Of a DNA stretch of 64,000 nucleotides, positions 8,498 to 17,226 are shown piece after piece (position 1 is the first letter of the stretch; each line of letters starts with the position of its first letter). Under the pieces are notes generated by a model that saw nothing but the letters and a program-made list of their open reading frames with translations, ran no database searches and was not told the origin of the DNA. This DNA comes from Brevibacterium permense (GTDB lineage: Bacteria; Actinomycetota; Actinomycetes; Actinomycetales; Brevibacteriaceae). The position numbers were made by a program, and so were the translations under genes. Where the stretch lies: contig NZ_QYCP01000096.1 of assembly GCF_025506275.1 (NCBI RefSeq), positions 232,349 to 296,348 on the forward strand, in the 5' to 3' direction.

Positions 8498-9709
8498 CTA
8501 AGCCGGGCGCCCGAGGCGCTCAGTTTCAGGCGACAGGTTGGGATCACTATCGGGCGCGACGCTGAGGGCCGGGGCCGGTTCGGGTTCGGCGGCCGATGCG
8601 GGCTCGGCGACAGGTTCGGGCCTCACGGTGGGTTCCGGACCGGCGACGTGGAGAGCGGAATCCATCTGTTCCAGGGCGGGCGCGACCGGCCGCGAGCGGT
8701 TTCCGCGATGTCCGGTCACACGTGCGGCGAGCACCACCGAAGCCCAGCCGATGCCGATTCCCGCGATGTCGTCGAGGATGTAATGCCATCCGAAGTAGAG
8801 AGTGGCCACGACCGTCACACCGAAGAAGATCCAGGTGAACACCTGGACGGCGCGATGTTGTTTGGTCAGCGTCATGAACAGAGCGGCTGCGAAGGTGACG
8901 GAGACGTGCAGAGATGCGAACGCGGCGACCCCCTGGATGGAGTCACTGCCGATCGGGTTGCTGAGGTAGTCGAGGCGAGTGTCGATGAGGGATTCCTGGA
9001 GCTCACTGACTCCGGTGTCGGGCAGCGCCCGGAAGACCTCCGGGTGGCTGAACACACGGCCGACCGCTGGCAGGAGATAGTAGCTGACGGTGCCGAGTAC
9101 CCAATTGAGGCTCAACATCGTCGTATACCAAGCGCCGACGGCGAGTCTTCGATTGAGCACGAGGACCGCGCCGAGGCTGATCGGAATGAGCGGCAGGTAA
9201 GCGAGGTAGGCGATAGACAGCAGGTTCGCCGCGATGCCGGTGCCCAGGACTTCGTGCAGGAGCACGGCCGGAGTGTTTCCGCCCATGAGCCAATGGTCGA
9301 GGCGGAACAGCTGCTGATCGAAGAGGGTGCCCTCGCGGAACACCGGCAGCACGCTCTTGAGATTGCGGTAGGCGACGTAGCAGACGTAGAAACTCAGCAG
9401 CCCTGCACCGATGCACAGCAGACGGTGTGTGTTCCACTCCTTCTTCGCGACGTCCACGACAGACGCCGGCAGATTTCGCCACCCGCTTCGCCTCACCGTT
9501 TCCACGATCAGCCCGCCGCCGATGAATCCGAGAACCAGCAGTGGCAGCCGGATGTATGAGGGGCCGAGGAATCCGTCGGGGTCCCGCAGCGGGAGATCGA
9601 GGAAGAGGGAGGAGAACACGGCGGCCGCTCCGACGAGGAGAGCGAGCACCATGGCAAAGGTGTAGGGCCAACGTCGCAATCTGGTCATCGGGACACCGTA
9701 GTAATTCAC
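8498..9709 (-). CDS. PAP2-superfamily membrane phosphatase/inositolphosphotransferase-like protein
   Basis: A 403-residue membrane protein. After two N-terminal hydrophobic spans, several more follow, and the PAP2 active-site blocks are visible as ASLHVSVTF (SxxH motif, about residue 270) and FGWHYILDDIAG (about 305-316, catalytic His and Asp). Such proteins dephosphorylate lipid phosphates or transfer inositol phosphate heads in the membrane. The last 70 residues are a Pro/Glu/Ala-rich tail. The start is uncertain: GTG at 9709 or ATG at 9688 (MTRLRRWPY), neither with a clear ribosome site. It stands alone between the helicase gene and a divergent permease gene. Confidence 0.75.
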   Translation of the reverse strand: MNYYGVPMTRLRRWPYTFAMVLALLVGAAAVFSSLFLDLPLRDPDGFLGPSYIRLPLLVLGFIGGGLIVETVRRSGWRNLPASVVDVAKKEWNTHRLLCIGAGLLSFYVCYVAYRNLKSVLPVFREGTLFDQQLFRLDHWLMGGNTPAVLLHEVLGTGIAANLLSIAYLAYLPLIPISLGAVLVLNRRLAVGAWYTTMLSLNWVLGTVSYYLLPAVGRVFSHPEVFRALPDTGVSELQESLIDTRLDYLSNPIGSDSIQGVAAFASLHVSVTFAAALFMTLTKQHRAVQVFTWIFFGVTVVATLYFGWHYILDDIAGIGIGWASVVLAARVTGHRGNRSRPVAPALEQMDSALHVAGPEPTVRPEPVAEPASAAEPEPAPALSVAPDSDPNLSPETERLGRPA

Positions 9710-9830
9710 TTTTAGTACATCTTCGGATTTCCCTCGGAGGCGGCTGACCGGAACCCCGTTCTCGCCCGCGCCGGCGGGGCAGAACAGAATGGTCCACCCA
9801 CTGTGCGGCTCGCGGCATTAGTGTTGGTTC

Positions 9831-10916
9831 ATGACAGAAGGTCCAATGAACGCGCCTCCGAATCGCGATGACCCGATACCCGAGGGGCTCAGACTCGGTG
9901 CCCGCTTCACCGGATACCTGCTGGTGATCATCGCGGGAATCACAGTCGCGATCTTCGTAGCACTGCAGGTCGCACAGATCGTCGTTCCATTCCTGGCCGG
10001 GCTCGTCCTCTCTGCCCTCCTGGTCCCCATGTCGACGTTCCTGCAGCGGCATCGGTGGCCGAAGTGGTTGGCAGTAGTCACAGTCTGGGTCGTCGTCCTC
10101 GGCCTGTTGGCCGGACTCGTCCTTCTCATCACCTTTCAGATCAGAAGTGAGATACCTGAGATCCAGAAGCAGGTGGCGACGACCCTGGACGAGGCGAAGC
10201 AGCTCTTGGCCACGCAGCCGTTCGGAATCACCGAAGCCAAACTCAACGACCTCGTCGATTCCTCGGGGAAGTGGCTGCAGGACAACGCCGCCGGTCTCGG
10301 CTCCGGTGCCGCCGAGGTGGGCACGACGGCGGCTCATGTCATCGAAGGCGTCATCATCATCCTGTTCGTCACCCTCTTCGCGCTCATCGACGGACGCGGC
10401 ATCTGGACCTGGGTCGTCAACATCTGGCCGAAGAAGGCGCATGCGCGGATCTCCGCGGCCGGTGAGGCCGGTTGGAAGACGCTGACGAATTTCATTCGGA
10501 TCCAGCTCGTCGTCGCGGCCAGCGATGCGATCGGAATCGGAGTGGGTGCACTGATCCTCGGCGTCCCCTTGGCGGTGCCGATCGCCATGGTGGTCTTCCT
10601 CGGTGCCTTCGTGCCGTTCGTCGGAGCGATCGTGGGCGGAGCGGCCGCGGTGGGCTTGGCGCTGCTCTTCAACGGCTGGGTGCACGGCCTGATCATGCTC
10701 GGGATCGTCATCGTCGTCCAGCAGCTCGAAAGCCACGTTCTGCAGCCGTGGCTGACAGGACCCACAGTGAAGATCCACCCCTTGGCGGTGATCCTCGGAG
10801 TGACAGCGGGAGCAGCGGTGGCGGGCATCGCCGGTGCCTTCTTCTCCGTGCCGGTCATCGCGACTCTCAATGCGATGATCCACGCGGCCAAAGACTACAG
10901 AGTGGGACAGCGTTGA
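9831..10916 (+). CDS. AI-2E family transporter
   Basis: A 361-residue multispanning protein of the AI-2E/PerM family: paired N-terminal spans with VPFLAGLVLSALLVP, a soluble amphipathic segment (about residues 105-165), then LFVTLFALIDG and the conserved C-terminal FVPFVGAIVGG and QQLESHVLQPWLTGPTVKIHP motif, the best family marker. Members have been linked to export of autoinducer-2, to sodium/proton antiport and to stress tolerance, so the substrate is open. There is no ribosome site; a -10-like TAGTGT about 10 bp before the ATG suggests a leaderless transcript. Its stop overlaps the TTG start of the broken yihY. Confidence 0.85.
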   Translation: MTEGPMNAPPNRDDPIPEGLRLGARFTGYLLVIIAGITVAIFVALQVAQIVVPFLAGLVLSALLVPMSTFLQRHRWPKWLAVVTVWVVVLGLLAGLVLLITFQIRSEIPEIQKQVATTLDEAKQLLATQPFGITEAKLNDLVDSSGKWLQDNAAGLGSGAAEVGTTAAHVIEGVIIILFVTLFALIDGRGIWTWVVNIWPKKAHARISAAGEAGWKTLTNFIRIQLVVAASDAIGIGVGALILGVPLAVPIAMVVFLGAFVPFVGAIVGGAAAVGLALLFNGWVHGLIMLGIVIVVQQLESHVLQPWLTGPTVKIHPLAVILGVTAGAAVAGIAGAFFSVPVIATLNAMIHAAKDYRVGQR

Positions 10917-11640
10917 GACGGGCCGGTTCACGGTTGAACCGAGTGCGGATCGTCAAGGGCGCTCTTCGGCGTCTGCTCGACGACGAGTTCCTCGACAGAG
11001 CAGCCGGGCTGAGCTTCTACGCTCTGCTCTCTGCTGCCCCGGCGATCCTCGCCATGGTGTCGCTGCTCGGTGTGGTCGGGGAAGCCGAGTCGACCACGAC
11101 GGCGGTGCTCTCCCTGGTCCACGGAGTCTCGGCCTAGGCGGCCACGGTGATCCGTCCGTTCATCGTCGAACTCACCGAGTCGTCCTCGGCCGGAGCCACC
11201 CTCATTGGCAGCCTGCTGCTGGCGATCTGGTCGTCGTCGAAATACATCGGCGCATTCGGCCGTGCCCTGAACGCTGTCTACCGGGTCGAGGAGACTCGGC
11301 CGTACTGGAAGCTCAAGCCGCTCATGCTCCTGATGACCGTGGTCACATGGCCGGTCTTCGTCTTCTTCGTCATGCTGCTCATCGCCCTGCTCTACTACGT
11401 GATCCCGAACGTCAGGCAGCCGAAGTTCCGGTGGGTCAGCCTCGGTGCGTTCGTCGCGCTGCTCGTGCTGCTTGCCGTGTCGGCCTGCTTCGTTCTCTAC
11501 ATCAACAACTTCAGCAGCTACAACGTCACCTATGGGTCGATCGGGGGAGTGACCGTCGGGCTCGCCTGGGTGTGGATGGTCAACCTCTCGCTGCTCCTCG
11601 GTGCCGAGTTCGACGCTGAGATCGAACGCCGCGAACCCTG
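10913..11640 (+). pseudogene. YihY/virulence factor BrkB family membrane protein, degraded
   Basis: The reading frame starts at a TTG overlapping the upstream stop and gives a good YihY N-terminus (DRAAGLSFYALLSAAPAILAMVSLLG). An in-frame TAG at 11135-11137 interrupts it; the same frame then continues with VIRPFIVELTESSSAG, IWSSSKYIGAFGRALNAVY and, near the end, NNFSSYNVTYGSIGGVTVGLAWVWMVNLSLLLGAEFDAEIER. Between KLKPLMLLMTV and VTWPVF a span present in family members appears to be missing, and after DAEIERR the sequence no longer looks like YihY while the frame runs on to 11884 antisense to the next gene. One stop, one deletion and a foreign tail together indicate a pseudogene. Confidence 0.75.
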
Positions 11641-11701
11641 CAGCATTGTGCAGCACCGTCGCCCTGGCGTCGAGGAAGCGCCACCCGTCGTGCCGATGAA
11701 G

Positions 11702-12403
11702 TCAGTGTGGAAGTGCGACAGACAACGATGTACCCGCCATTTCGGTGATGACACATTGCTCCAGCTGGTGTGGTTTGAGCTTGCTTCCAGTCGCGTATTG
11801 AGGATCAAGACTGATAGCGACGAGGTCGCCATTTGCAAGGAGGATCGCGTTTTCATTGAGCTCTTCGAGAATCGATTCGACTGATCGCTCGAGGCTCTGG
11901 ACGGTCATGTCGATACCAGCAACTCCGAAGAACTCTCCCGATACCACCAGGGGAGACGTGAAAGTGAACGCGAACTGATCGGTGCACATGTAGTCGACGA
12001 ATGGTCCTGTCATGTGGCTGCGTCCTGTTGCGGACGGAACGCGGTACCACTCGATCTCTTCGAGTCCAGACTGATAGGTGCCGAGTTCTGTGAGATCGGC
12101 ATCCAGCGGGGTGGGTTCGGAACGACCGTCATTCTCCCGGGACACCCACCACAATAGGGAGCGAGACCGCGCAACTACGCTGGGATGGACGCTTACGATC
12201 CCGGCACCCGCAAATCTGTCTGCCAAAGTCAGCACTTCGGTTGCTACGACCTCGATGCGTCGTTCAAGTGTTCGTGGCTCTGACGTGATTGCTTCGATCG
12301 CCGAGGCGGCCAGCCGATCAATGGTTTCGGGGACATCCTTCTGCCAAGCGGAGATGGACGCCGCCAACCTCGTCAGTGCAGAATTCTCATCAATTGTTCT
12401 CAC
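11702..12403 (-). CDS. Soluble Cache-domain sensor protein
   Basis: A protein of about 233 residues with no signal peptide or membrane span. Residues about 115-200 (EEIEWYRVPS..GRSHMTGPFVDY..FTFTSPLVVSGEFFGVAGIDM) look like a single Cache/PAS-like ligand-binding fold, normally the extracytoplasmic half of chemoreceptors and kinases. Here it stands alone in the cytosol, immediately after and overlapping the gntR gene. GTG at 12403 has AGAGG seven bases upstream and is preferred; an ATG at 12424 in the same frame has no ribosome site. It probably helps to sense the substrate of the divergent ABC importer. The fold is read from sequence pattern; the role is inferred. Confidence 0.65.
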   Translation of the reverse strand: MRTIDENSALTRLAASISAWQKDVPETIDRLAASAIEAITSEPRTLERRIEVVATEVLTLADRFAGAGIVSVHPSVVARSRSLLWWVSRENDGRSEPTPLDADLTELGTYQSGLEEIEWYRVPSATGRSHMTGPFVDYMCTDQFAFTFTSPLVVSGEFFGVAGIDMTVQSLERSVESILEELNENAILLANGDLVAISLDPQYATGSKLKPHQLEQCVITEMAGTSLSVALPH

Positions 12404-13160
12404 GTTCTTGCCTCTGTGCTTCATTGCGTCGGGACAGCAACCACCTCAGAGAGATGTTAACAGCAGCCTCGCGGGCTTCAATCGCGGAGCGTGTGCCGCC
12501 GGAAATCATCTCGTCCAGCATAGTTTCGTGATGATCGAAGACCGATCTGCGCAGATCAGGATCATCGAGGCCCATCCATAGCAGTGCACCGAACTCATTC
12601 TGTATTCGGATCTGCTCATGGACCAGGCGGACGGATTGGGCTTCACCTGCCAGGCGTAAGTCCAACCCGCCCTGGACCGAACGGGCCGCCGCTCCGTCTT
12701 CGGGAACAGCACGCATAAATGCGTCCCGGATGCCTGTGAGGTTTTGTTCGAGGCCCATCTGGGCGATGGTGTTGAGAACTGCGTCCGTGATGGCGCGGTA
12801 GTACACGGCGAAGTCATTGATCTCTGAACGGGAGAGTGATCGAATCCTGTTGTCGAGCAATGACTGAATGTGGCGACTGTCGGCAGCGACGAAGCTTCCT
12901 CCGCCTCGACCTTGACGGGTGTGGAGCAGGTCAGTCGCACGGAGCTGTTGGAGCGCCTCTCTGACCGTGACCAGGGATACTCGAAACCGTGAAGCGAGTA
13001 TCGATTCGCCAGGGAGGCGGTCGCCGGGGGCCAAGACACCGGTGGCGATGGCGTCTTCAAGTCTTTGCCGTATCCGCGGAACAAGGGCCTTGTCGCCGAT
13101 CGGGGCATAGATGGCTGCGGTGACTGACGAATCCGTGCGGCGGTCATCCATATTGTCCAT
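12390..13160 (-). CDS. GntR/FadR-family transcriptional regulator
   Basis: A 256-residue regulator: an N-terminal winged helix with GVLAPGDRLPGESILASRFRVSLVTVREALQQL (about residues 40-72) and LLHTRQGRGGGSFV wing, followed by an all-helical FCD-type effector domain with DLRLAGEAQSVRLVHEQI and FDHHETMLDEM. It is divergent from a polyamine-type ABC importer, 88 bp away, and cotranscribed with the Cache-domain gene. It likely represses the transporter until its ligand appears. The start could be Met1 or Met4; both lie within 10 bases. Confidence 0.85.
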   Translation of the reverse strand: MDNMDDRRTDSSVTAAIYAPIGDKALVPRIRQRLEDAIATGVLAPGDRLPGESILASRFRVSLVTVREALQQLRATDLLHTRQGRGGGSFVAADSRHIQSLLDNRIRSLSRSEINDFAVYYRAITDAVLNTIAQMGLEQNLTGIRDAFMRAVPEDGAAARSVQGGLDLRLAGEAQSVRLVHEQIRIQNEFGALLWMGLDDPDLRRSVFDHHETMLDEMISGGTRSAIEAREAAVNISLRWLLSRRNEAQRQERENN

Positions 13161-13186
13161 TGTCCGAAAGCAGGCTGAGAAAACAT

Positions 13187-13203
13187 TGAAACATATGGTT
13201 TCA
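13187..13203. promoter_or_regulatory. Candidate GntR operator
   Basis: An inverted repeat TGAAAC-N5-GTTTCA lies in the 88-bp gap between gntR and the ABC transporter operon, 45 bp before the first ATG of the importer. FadR/GntR-type sites are short inverted repeats in this position. The surrounding AT-rich stretch probably holds both divergent promoters. Confidence 0.5.
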
Positions 13204-13248
13204 TGTGTTTATATGATCTGCAACACATTCATCAACAAGGAGTGCGTG

Positions 13249-14277
13249 ATGTCAGAGTCATCTGGAGCCGCAATTTCGCTCCGTGGAGTCGAGCGGATGT
13301 TCGGCGAAGTCGCAGCGGTCGCCGGCGTCGATCTGGAAATTGCTGAAGGGGAGTTCTTTTCCATGCTCGGTCCTTCAGGGTCGGGAAAGACGACAGTGCT
13401 TCGACTGATCGCCGGATTCGACGAGCCGACTGCGGGCGCCATTGAACTGGCCGGCAAACCGGTTCAACACCTGGCGTCGTACGACCGTGACGTCAACACT
13501 GTGTTTCAGGACTACGCATTGTTCCCCCATCTCAATGTGATTGAGAACGTCGAGTTCGGGTTGCGGGTTCGTCGTATACCCAAGGCTCGTCGTCGCCAGT
13601 TGGCGCGTGAGGCATTGGAGCGAATGCGTCTGGCTTCATTTGAGAATCGGCGGCCTGGTGAGCTTTCGGGCGGCCAGCGTCAGCGGGTGGCATTGGCCCG
13701 TGCGATTGTTGTCGACCCTAAAGTTCTGCTGCTCGATGAGCCTCTGGGTGCATTGGACAAGAAGCTGCGAGAACAGATGCAGATTGAACTGAAGGACCTG
13801 CAGAGGAATCTGGGAATCACATTTGTCTTCGTCACGCACGACCAGGAAGAAGCACTGACGCTCTCGGACCGAATTGCGGTATTCAGCGACGGACAGATTC
13901 AGCAGGTCGATACACCTGAGAATCTCTACAGTGCCCCGGCAACGGAGTTTGTTGCTTCATTTGTGGGTACTTCCAACCTCTTCGATGAACAAGCGGCTCT
14001 ACGGCACCTTGGCCTAACTGGCAGATATACCATCCGGCCTGAAAATCTGCGTTTCGTTGCTACAGATTCTGCTGAACCCGGACGGCTGTCTGGCACTGTC
14101 CGGAACCGAATGTTCATCGGGGCGAGCCACCGAACGATCGTCGAGGTTGATGATCTCGAGATTTCTGTGCTCGAACCGGCAGGATCGCCCAACCGCGAAA
14201 TCGGTGAGGCGGTTGCGATCGATTTCAATGACTCGGATGTTCGGAAGCTTCGGACAACCGAATCGATTGCGGCTTGA
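13249..14277 (+). CDS. ABC transporter ATP-binding protein, polyamine/iron type (PotA-like)
   Basis: A 342-residue ATPase with Walker A GPSGSGKTTVLRL, Q-loop VFQDYALFPH, signature LSGGQRQRVALARA, Walker B VLLLDEPLGALD, and H-loop VTHDQEEA. The C-terminal ~100 residues match a TOBE-like regulatory domain (RPENLRF). The ATG at 13249 follows AAGGAG; the frame is open further upstream, but that part overlaps gntR. It is the first gene of a four-gene importer operon (ATPase, binding protein, two permeases). The PotA/FbpC-like profile with FQDYALFPHLNV suggests spermidine, putrescine or a related compound. Confidence 0.9.
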   Translation: MSESSGAAISLRGVERMFGEVAAVAGVDLEIAEGEFFSMLGPSGSGKTTVLRLIAGFDEPTAGAIELAGKPVQHLASYDRDVNTVFQDYALFPHLNVIENVEFGLRVRRIPKARRRQLAREALERMRLASFENRRPGELSGGQRQRVALARAIVVDPKVLLLDEPLGALDKKLREQMQIELKDLQRNLGITFVFVTHDQEEALTLSDRIAVFSDGQIQQVDTPENLYSAPATEFVASFVGTSNLFDEQAALRHLGLTGRYTIRPENLRFVATDSAEPGRLSGTVRNRMFIGASHRTIVEVDDLEISVLEPAGSPNREIGEAVAIDFNDSDVRKLRTTESIAA

Positions 14278-14305
14278 GCCGCAGGCAAAAAGGAGAACGG
14301 TGAAA

Positions 14306-15490
14306 ATGAAACTGAGAACACGGCCCAGGGTGGGCGCTGCCGTTGCTGCGGCCTTGGCATTGGCGCTGGGGCTGAGCGCATGTGGGACGGCCTCGGGAGG
14401 AGGCTCGGACGCGGAGACCGAAGAACTCAAGGAGCTAGGGGACCCAGAAGGTGAAGTCTCACTGCTGGCGTGGCCGGGATATGTCGAAGACGGCTCAAAC
14501 GACCCTGAAGCAGACTGGGTGACACCCTTCGAAAAGGAGACGGGCTGTAAGGTCAACGCGCAGACCTACGGCACCAGCGATGAGGCCTTCAACCTGATGA
14601 AGCAGGGCGGCATTGACGTCGTTGCGGCTTCTGGTGATCTTTCACTGCGCCTTATCGCTGCCGGCGATGTCCAGCCGATCAACAATGATCTCGTTCCGAA
14701 CTACGAAAACGTCTATGACTTCCTTAAGAACAGGGATTGGAACTCCAAGGACGGCAAGAACTACGGCGTACCTCACGGCTATGGCGCAAACCTGTTGATG
14801 TACAACAAGAAGGAGTTCGACAAAGCTCCGACCTCATGGGACGTCGTCTTCGACAAATCTGATGAGCACAAAGGTAAGATCACGGCCTACGACTCGCCGA
14901 TCTATATCGCAGATGCAGCGGTCTACCTTATGAAGCACCAACCCGACCTTGGCATCAAGAATCCCTACTCTCTTGACGAGAAGCAGCTGGATGCCGCGGT
15001 TGAACTTCTCAAGAAGCAGAAGCCGAACGTCGCGGAGTACTGGTCAGATTACCTGAAGTCCTTGCAGGGATTTGAAAACGGTTCGGTCGTCGCTGGCACC
15101 GGTTGGCAAGTGACGATGAATGAGCTCGATCCGAAGAAGTTCGGCGCGGTTGTCCCTGATGAGGGTACGACTGGATGGAGCGACACGTGGATGGTGTCAT
15201 CGGATTCAGAACACCCGACCTGTTCGTACAAGTGGCTTGACTACATGGCCAGTCCCAAGGGTTCGGCTGCCGCCACGGAGTACTTCGGTGAGGCTCCGAA
15301 CAACCCGGGTGCGTGCGAAGAGGCAAAGGACCCCAAGTTCTGCGACACCTACCATGCGGGAGACGAGAAGTACGCCGAGGGCATCTGGTATTGGACCACA
15401 CCGGTGACTGAATGCCTGGACGGTCGATCCGACGTCAAATGCACCGACTATTCCGCCTGGACTAAAGCCTGGCAGCAGATCAAGGGATGA
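14306..15490 (+). CDS. ABC transporter substrate-binding lipoprotein, PotD/F-like
   Basis: A 394-residue extracytoplasmic solute-binding protein. The basic N-terminus, hydrophobic segment and LGLSACG lipobox (Cys at about 24) mark a lipoprotein signal. The mature part begins GDPEGEVSLLAWPGYVEDG and has GIDVVAASGDLSLRLIAAGDVQPIN and NYENVYDFLKN, typical of the spermidine/putrescine-binding cluster. AAAGGAGA precedes both GTG 14300 and ATG 14306; the ATG is listed. It sits between the ATPase and the two permeases. The exact ligand cannot be read from sequence. Confidence 0.88.
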   Translation: MKLRTRPRVGAAVAAALALALGLSACGTASGGGSDAETEELKELGDPEGEVSLLAWPGYVEDGSNDPEADWVTPFEKETGCKVNAQTYGTSDEAFNLMKQGGIDVVAASGDLSLRLIAAGDVQPINNDLVPNYENVYDFLKNRDWNSKDGKNYGVPHGYGANLLMYNKKEFDKAPTSWDVVFDKSDEHKGKITAYDSPIYIADAAVYLMKHQPDLGIKNPYSLDEKQLDAAVELLKKQKPNVAEYWSDYLKSLQGFENGSVVAGTGWQVTMNELDPKKFGAVVPDEGTTGWSDTWMVSSDSEHPTCSYKWLDYMASPKGSAAATEYFGEAPNNPGACEEAKDPKFCDTYHAGDEKYAEGIWYWTTPVTECLDGRSDVKCTDYSAWTKAWQQIKG

Positions 15491-15496
15491 CTGAAG

Positions 15497-16396
15497 ATGA
15501 GTCATGCCAGCAGAACTAAAGTTCGCCTGCCAGCTCCGCCTGTGACAGCTTCGCGTCGTCTGTCGAGTTTCTTCGGAAAACATCGGCGACTGTCGCTGAC
15601 CGCTCTATTGGCAGCACCGCTGGCTTGGCTCGTCCTCATCTACATCATTTCGCTCCTGCTGTTGCTCGTGACCGCGTTCTGGTCGACAGACAGCTTCACA
15701 GGGCAAGTGGTTCAGGAATGGACGCTGGGCAATTTCGGCGCGGTGTTCACCGAAGCGCTGTATCGAGCGGTGACTGTGAGGACACTCATCATCGCAGTCT
15801 CTGTGACTGTCATCGACGTGGTCATAGCACTGCCAGTCGGCTATTTCATGTCAAAGGTAGCCGGTCCACGGCTGCGCGGGGCTCTTGTCGTGGCGTTCCT
15901 GATGCCGTTGTGGGCCGCCTATCTGGTCAAGGCCTATGCATGGCGGACCATCGTATCTCCCCACGGACTCCTTGACTCCCTGGGAATCTCGCCGGGGTTG
16001 GGGCTGGTCGCGACGATCATTACGATGTCGTACATTTGGCTGCCATACGTTGTGATGCCCGTCTACACGGGTTTTGAGCGGATCCCCGACAACCTCATTG
16101 AGGCCGCAGGAGATCTCGGTGCAAAAGGTTGGAAAACCTTCACCGCCGTAATCATCCCGCTGGTTTGGCCCTCGGTCATCGCCGGCTCGATCTTTTCCTT
16201 CTCTCTGACCTTGGGCGACTATATTGCCGTGCAGATCGTCGGTGGATCTCAGCAGCTTCTCGGCACTCTGATCTATGCCAATGTCGGCACGGGAGGAAAT
16301 ATGCCGTTGGCAGCCGCTACGGCATTCATACCGATTGCTGTCATCGTCATCTACCTCACTGCAGTCCGCCGAACAGGCGCGCTGAAGAACCTTTAG
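15497..16396 (+). CDS. ABC transporter permease, PotB-like
   Basis: A 299-residue permease with about six membrane spans. The first is around residue 40-65 and the C-terminal cytoplasmic loop carries the EAA motif EAAGDLGAKGWKTFTAVIIPL (about residues 202-222), which contacts the ATPase. It starts six bases after the binding-protein stop. With the following permease it forms the heterodimeric channel of the importer. Confidence 0.9.
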   Translation: MSHASRTKVRLPAPPVTASRRLSSFFGKHRRLSLTALLAAPLAWLVLIYIISLLLLLVTAFWSTDSFTGQVVQEWTLGNFGAVFTEALYRAVTVRTLIIAVSVTVIDVVIALPVGYFMSKVAGPRLRGALVVAFLMPLWAAYLVKAYAWRTIVSPHGLLDSLGISPGLGLVATIITMSYIWLPYVVMPVYTGFERIPDNLIEAAGDLGAKGWKTFTAVIIPLVWPSVIAGSIFSFSLTLGDYIAVQIVGGSQQLLGTLIYANVGTGGNMPLAAATAFIPIAVIVIYLTAVRRTGALKNL

Positions 16397-16404
16397 GACT
16401 ACTC

Positions 16405-17208
16405 ATGCGAATCCCTACTCCGGTCAAGGCCGTGCTCAGTGTGATCGTCTGTGCCGTCCTGGCGTTCGTATATATTCCATTGATCATCGTCGTGATCAGT
16501 TCGTTCAATGCCAGTCAGTCGCTCGGGTGGCCGCCTCAATCCTTTACCTTCGAATGGTGGGTCAGAGCTTTCAGTGACAAAGGGGCGTTATCCGCGCTCG
16601 GGACCAGTTTGATAGTGGCGGCATGTGCGACGCTCATCGCTTTGGTGCTCGGCACGCTTGCTTCGCTTGCTTTGGATCGGTTCGAGTTCTTTGGCAAAGA
16701 GGCAGTCAACCTCCTGATCGTCCTGCCGATCGCCTTGCCTGGAATCATCACCGGTATTGCTTTGAACAATGCGTTCACGACGATGCTTGGTTGGCGGCTG
16801 GGCCTGCTGACTGTAATCACCGCGCACGCCACGTTCTGCATCGTCACGATCTACAACAATGTGTTTGCTCGCATGCGTCGAATGTCGGGCAATCTCAGGG
16901 ATGCAGCAATGGATTTGGGGGCAGACTCCTTCACCACCTTCAGGCTGGTGACGTTCCCTCAGTTGCGGAGCGCCCTGCTGGCGGGTGGCCTTCTCGCCTT
17001 CGGGCTGTCTTTCGACGAAATCATCGTTACGCAGTTCACCGCTGGCACCGGGGTCCAAACTCTGCCGATTTGGATCTTTGACAATATGTTCAGACCGAAT
17101 CAAGCTCCGATCGTCAACGTCATTGCGACATTCCTCGTAATCGTCTCGATCATTCCGATAACTTTGGCAAACCGTATTGGCGGCAAAGCAGCGACCGGTG
17201 TGGCGTAG
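16405..17208 (+). CDS. ABC transporter permease, PotC-like
   Basis: A 267-residue permease starting MRIPTPVKAVLSV. Six hydrophobic spans are visible and the EAA-type loop reads DAAMDLGADSFTTFRLVTFPQL (about residues 168-189). Eight bases separate it from the PotB-like gene. It closes the operon; 18 bases further the convergent esterase gene ends, with no strong hairpin between. The frame is open upstream of 16405, but that lies in the preceding gene. Confidence 0.9.
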   Translation: MRIPTPVKAVLSVIVCAVLAFVYIPLIIVVISSFNASQSLGWPPQSFTFEWWVRAFSDKGALSALGTSLIVAACATLIALVLGTLASLALDRFEFFGKEAVNLLIVLPIALPGIITGIALNNAFTTMLGWRLGLLTVITAHATFCIVTIYNNVFARMRRMSGNLRDAAMDLGADSFTTFRLVTFPQLRSALLAGGLLAFGLSFDEIIVTQFTAGTGVQTLPIWIFDNMFRPNQAPIVNVIATFLVIVSIIPITLANRIGGKAATGVA

Positions 17209-17226
17209 AAACCGTGCCGTGACTCC

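Noticed and set aside
11135..11137. Amber codon in yihY as programmed readthrough or pyrrolysine site.
   Set aside because: The same gene also shows an internal deletion and a foreign tail, so decay is the simpler explanation.
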